Source of the DNA: CAVSUR01 sp052143655
Lineage (GTDB): Bacteria; Actinomycetota; Actinomycetes; Streptosporangiales; Streptosporangiaceae
DNA length: 31,073 nt
Reading direction: 5' to 3'
NCBI GenBank assembly: GCA_052143655.1
Contig: JBKQSL010000282.1
Coordinates: forward strand, 1-31,073
Positions 25,285-31,073 of this stretch are shown in pieces. Position 1 is the first letter of the stretch. Every line of letters begins with the position of its first letter. Both the position numbers and the translations under genes were made by a program. Below the pieces are notes generated by a model. That model saw only the letters and a program-made list of their open reading frames with translations, was not told the DNA's origin and ran no database searches.

Positions 25285-25313
25285 AGGTTACAGGGCTGTT
25301 GCGGGCTGGTCAA
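25285..25313 (-). promoter_or_regulatory. Sigma-70-type promoter of the str operon
   Basis: On the minus strand: TTGACC (25308-25313), a 17-bp spacer, then TAACCT (25285-25290). Both boxes fit the housekeeping sigma consensus of actinobacteria and the spacing is ideal. Another TTGACT lies 11 bp further upstream, and an A-rich stretch (GAAGAAAAATGG) beyond it may act as an UP element. This is the best promoter in the window, in the expected place before rpsL. Confidence 0.8.
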
Positions 25314-25510
25314 AGCGAGTCAAGAATCGTAACCGCGCCGTGGCCATTTTTCTTCCCGCCGCGCCCTTTCCGCCGCCGCGACCTGCCTGCCGCCACCCAC
25401 CTTACTCACCTCAGCCGGCCTGCGCCCGGCGCACCCGGCAACCCGATGGACGGGCCATCGAGCGGCACCTGAGCCGATGAACGGGCTACTGAACGGGTTC
25501 ACCGAACGGG
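25314..25510. other. Non-coding stretch between rpoC terminators and str promoter
   Basis: No gene is supported. Composition is less GC-biased near 25330-25380. The motif GAACGGG occurs three times (25479-25485, 25491-25497, 25504-25510), with a related GGACGGG near 25448. These could be binding sites upstream of the str promoter or a decayed repeat. A 75-codon frame on the minus strand (25547-25320) has no features of a real gene. Confidence 0.4.
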
Positions 25511-25542
25511 GGCCGGGCGCCACGCCCCCGGGCGCCCCGGCC
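25511..25542 (-). terminator. Second hairpin after rpoC
   Basis: Arms 25511-25521 (GGCCGGGCGCC) and 25531-25542 (GGCGCCCCGGCC) pair over 11 positions with one bulged base. It is the second stable hairpin downstream of rpoC, probably a backup terminator. No U tract. Confidence 0.5.
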
Positions 25543-25566
25543 GTCACCAGAACCGCCCGGAACGTG

Positions 25567-25606
25567 CGGGCGGGCCGCCACTGACTGCGCAGTGACGGCC
25601 CGCCCG
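25567..25606 (-). terminator. Main terminator-like hairpin after rpoC
   Basis: Eleven perfect pairs (25567-25577 with 25596-25606, CGGGCGGGCCG) enclose a further five (25579-25583 with 25590-25594, CACTG/CAGTG) around a six-base loop, separated by one mismatch. It starts 18 bases after the final TAG of the rpoC frame. This supports that TAG (25625-25627) as the true end of the transcript's gene. There is no U tract, as is frequent in actinobacteria. Confidence 0.7.
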
Positions 25607-25669
25607 GCTGGCTGACTCAGCGGCCTACCGGTTGTAGGCGCCGAAGTCGTACTCCTCCAGCGGGATCGC

Positions 25670-28138
<2,469 letters not shown>

Positions 28139-28144
28139 GAACGG

Positions 28145-29503
<1,359 letters not shown>

Positions 29504-29531
29504 TTTTTCTGTCCCCTAATGGTGGATCGGA

Positions 29532-31073
29532 TCAGACCTCTTCGACGCTGCTCGGCTCGCGCCGGGACAGGTCAATGCCGAGTTCCTCGGCCGCACGGAA
29601 GACGTCCTCGTCGGTGTCGCGCATCTCGATCGCAGCGCCGTCGCTGGAGAGCACTTCCACGTTCAGGCAGAGCGACTGCATCTCCTTGATCAGCACCTTG
29701 AACGACTCCGGGATGCCGGGCTCGGGGATGTTCTCGCCCTTGACGATGGCCTCGTAGACCTTGACCCGGCCGAGGATGTCGTCGGACTTGATCGTCAGCA
29801 GCTCCTGCAGCGCGTAGGCGGCACCGTAGGCCTCCAGGGCCCATACCTCCATCTCACCGAACCGCTGCCCGCCGAACTGCGCCTTACCGCCCAGCGGCTG
29901 CTGGGTGATCATCGAGTACGGGCCGGTCGACCGGGCGTGGATCTTGTCGTCGACCAGGTGCAGCAGCTTGAGGATGTAGATGTAGCCGACCGCGATGGGC
30001 TCGGTGAACGGCTCGCCGGTCCGGCCGTCGAACAGGTTGGCCTTGCCGGTCGCGCGGACCAGCTGGACCCCGTCCCGGTTCGGCAGCGTGCTGTCGAGCA
30101 GGCCGGTGATCTCCTCCTCCTTGGCGCCGTCGAACACCGGCGTGGCCACCGGGGTGCCCGGTGCCGCCGCGTCGGCGTCGATCAGCTTCAGGCGCTTCTT
30201 CCAGTCCGCGTCCTCGCCGTCGACCTGCCAGCCCGAGCTGGCGACCCAGCCGAGGTGCGTCTCGAGCACCTGGCCGACGTTCATCCGGCCGGGCACGCCG
30301 AGCGGGTTCAGCACGATGTCCACCGGCGTGCCGTCCTCCAGGAACGGCATGTCCTCGATCGGCAGGATCTTGGCGATGACGCCCTTGTTGCCGTGCCGGC
30401 CAGCCAGCTTGTCCCCGTCGGTGATCTTGCGCTTGGCGGCCACGTAGACCCGGACCAGCTCGTTCACGCCGGGCGGCAGCTCGTCGCCGTCCTCCCTGGT
30501 GAACACCCGGACGCCGATCACCTTGCCGGACTCGCCGTGCGGCACCTTGAGCGAGGTATCGCGGACTTCCCGCGCCTTCTCGCCGAAGATGGCCCGCAGC
30601 AGCCGCTCCTCCGGGGTCAGCTCGGTCTCCCCCTTCGGGGTGACCTTGCCGACCAGGATGTCGCCGGTGACGACCTCGGCGCCGATCCGGATGATGCCGC
30701 GGTCGTCCAGGTCCGCGAGTACTTCCTCGGAGACGTTCGGGATGTCCCGGGTGATCTCCTCCGGGCCCAGCTTGGTGTCCCGGGCGTCGACCTCGTGCTC
30801 CTCGATGTGGATCGAGGAGAGGACGTCGTCCTGGACCAGCCGCTGGGACAGGATGATCGCGTCTTCGTAGTTGTGGCTTTCCCAGGGCATGAACGCGACC
30901 AGCAGGTTGCGGCCGAGCGCCATCTCGCCCTGGTCGGTGCACGGCCCGTCGGCGATGACCTGGCCGACCTCGATCCGCTGCCCCTCGGCGACCACCGGCT
31001 TCGGGTTGAAGCAGGTGCCCTGGTTGGAGCGGCGGAACTTAGCCACCAGGTAGGTGTTCCTGGTCCCGTCGTC
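29532..31073 (-). CDS. rpoB: RNA polymerase beta subunit, C-terminal part (gene continues outside window)
   Basis: The frame is open to the window edge (codons DDGTRNTYLVAKFRRSNQG at the start), giving about 513 residues of the C-terminal half. Landmarks are NYEDAIILSQRLV, KGETELTPEERLLRAIFGEK, the highly conserved KLAGRHGNKGVIAKILP, NPLGVPGRMNVGQV, and GGKAQFGGQRFGEMEVWALE near the C-terminus. The rifampicin-resistance region lies upstream, outside the window. TGA stop, 28 bp before rpoC. No internal stop is seen here, in contrast to rpoC. Confidence 0.98.
   Translation of the reverse strand, partial: DDGTRNTYLVAKFRRSNQGTCFNPKPVVAEGQRIEVGQVIADGPCTDQGEMALGRNLLVAFMPWESHNYEDAIILSQRLVQDDVLSSIHIEEHEVDARDTKLGPEEITRDIPNVSEEVLADLDDRGIIRIGAEVVTGDILVGKVTPKGETELTPEERLLRAIFGEKAREVRDTSLKVPHGESGKVIGVRVFTREDGDELPPGVNELVRVYVAAKRKITDGDKLAGRHGNKGVIAKILPIEDMPFLEDGTPVDIVLNPLGVPGRMNVGQVLETHLGWVASSGWQVDGEDADWKKRLKLIDADAAAPGTPVATPVFDGAKEEEITGLLDSTLPNRDGVQLVRATGKANLFDGRTGEPFTEPIAVGYIYILKLLHLVDDKIHARSTGPYSMITQQPLGGKAQFGGQRFGEMEVWALEAYGAAYALQELLTIKSDDILGRVKVYEAIVKGENIPEPGIPESFKVLIKEMQSLCLNVEVLSSDGAAIEMRDTDEDVFRAAEELGIDLSRREPSSVEEV

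Noticed and set aside
29532..31073. Rifampicin-resistance changes in rpoB
   Set aside because: The resistance-determining region is upstream of the part present in the window.

Overview
The window is a high-GC actinobacterial chromosome segment. Evidence: extreme G/C at third positions, many GTG starts, L17, L22 and S3 with Ala/Pro/Glu-rich tails, an actinobacterial-type coiled insertion in RpoC, and the gene order rpoB-rpoC-rpsL-rpsG-fusA-tuf followed by the S10, spc and alpha ribosomal clusters. I cannot name the genus; a Streptosporangiales-like lineage is a guess. Every recognised gene except the first lies on the minus strand, so the transcriptional order runs from high to low coordinates.

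Layout, in transcription order: rpoB 3' part (31073-29532) and rpoC (29503-25625); a 666-bp non-coding stretch with two terminator-like hairpins, a clear sigma-70-type promoter (25285-25313) and a leader of about 320 nt; the str operon rpsL-rpsG-fusA-tuf (24958-20616) and a hairpin; the S10 cluster rpsJ-rplC-rplD-rplW-rplB-rpsS-rplV-rpsC-rplP-rpmC-rpsQ (20424-14895); the spc cluster rplN-rplX-rplE-rpsN-rpsH-rplF-rplR-rpsE-rpmD-rplO (14804-10290); secY-adk-map plus a DUF1707-type membrane protein (10084-6434); infA-rpmJ-rpsM-rpsK-rpsD-rpoA-rplQ (6064-2190); then truA. A plus-strand membrane-anchored protein of unknown function (3-839) converges on truA. Together these genes build the ribosome, RNA polymerase, two elongation factors, IF1, the Sec channel and small housekeeping enzymes.

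The most striking observation is that rpoC carries two in-frame TAG codons, at codon 453 (a Lys position in homologues) and codon 1278 (a Glu position), in an otherwise intact 1292-codon frame. TAG is also the normal terminator of 14 of the 40 recognised genes here, so wholesale reassignment is unlikely. The choices are sequence error, a broken copy, site-specific readthrough, or a split beta-prime subunit made by reinitiation at GTG/ATG a few bases after the first TAG.

A second theme is gene junctions enlarged by short tandem duplications. The end of rplP is duplicated into a 25-codon micro-ORF that overlaps both neighbours by stop/start fusion. The rplV start region is duplicated in frame 81 bp upstream. 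The rplR stop is duplicated at the head of a 43-codon bridging frame. TruA has an 18-bp tandem duplication just before its catalytic motif and a 15-bp minisatellite in its N-terminal extension. Other points: S12 has Arg at position 88, the streptomycin-resistance allele in other bacteria; L2 has Leu where bacteria usually have the second His of the DHPH motif; the truA start codon lies inside a perfect 14-bp stem just after rplQ.
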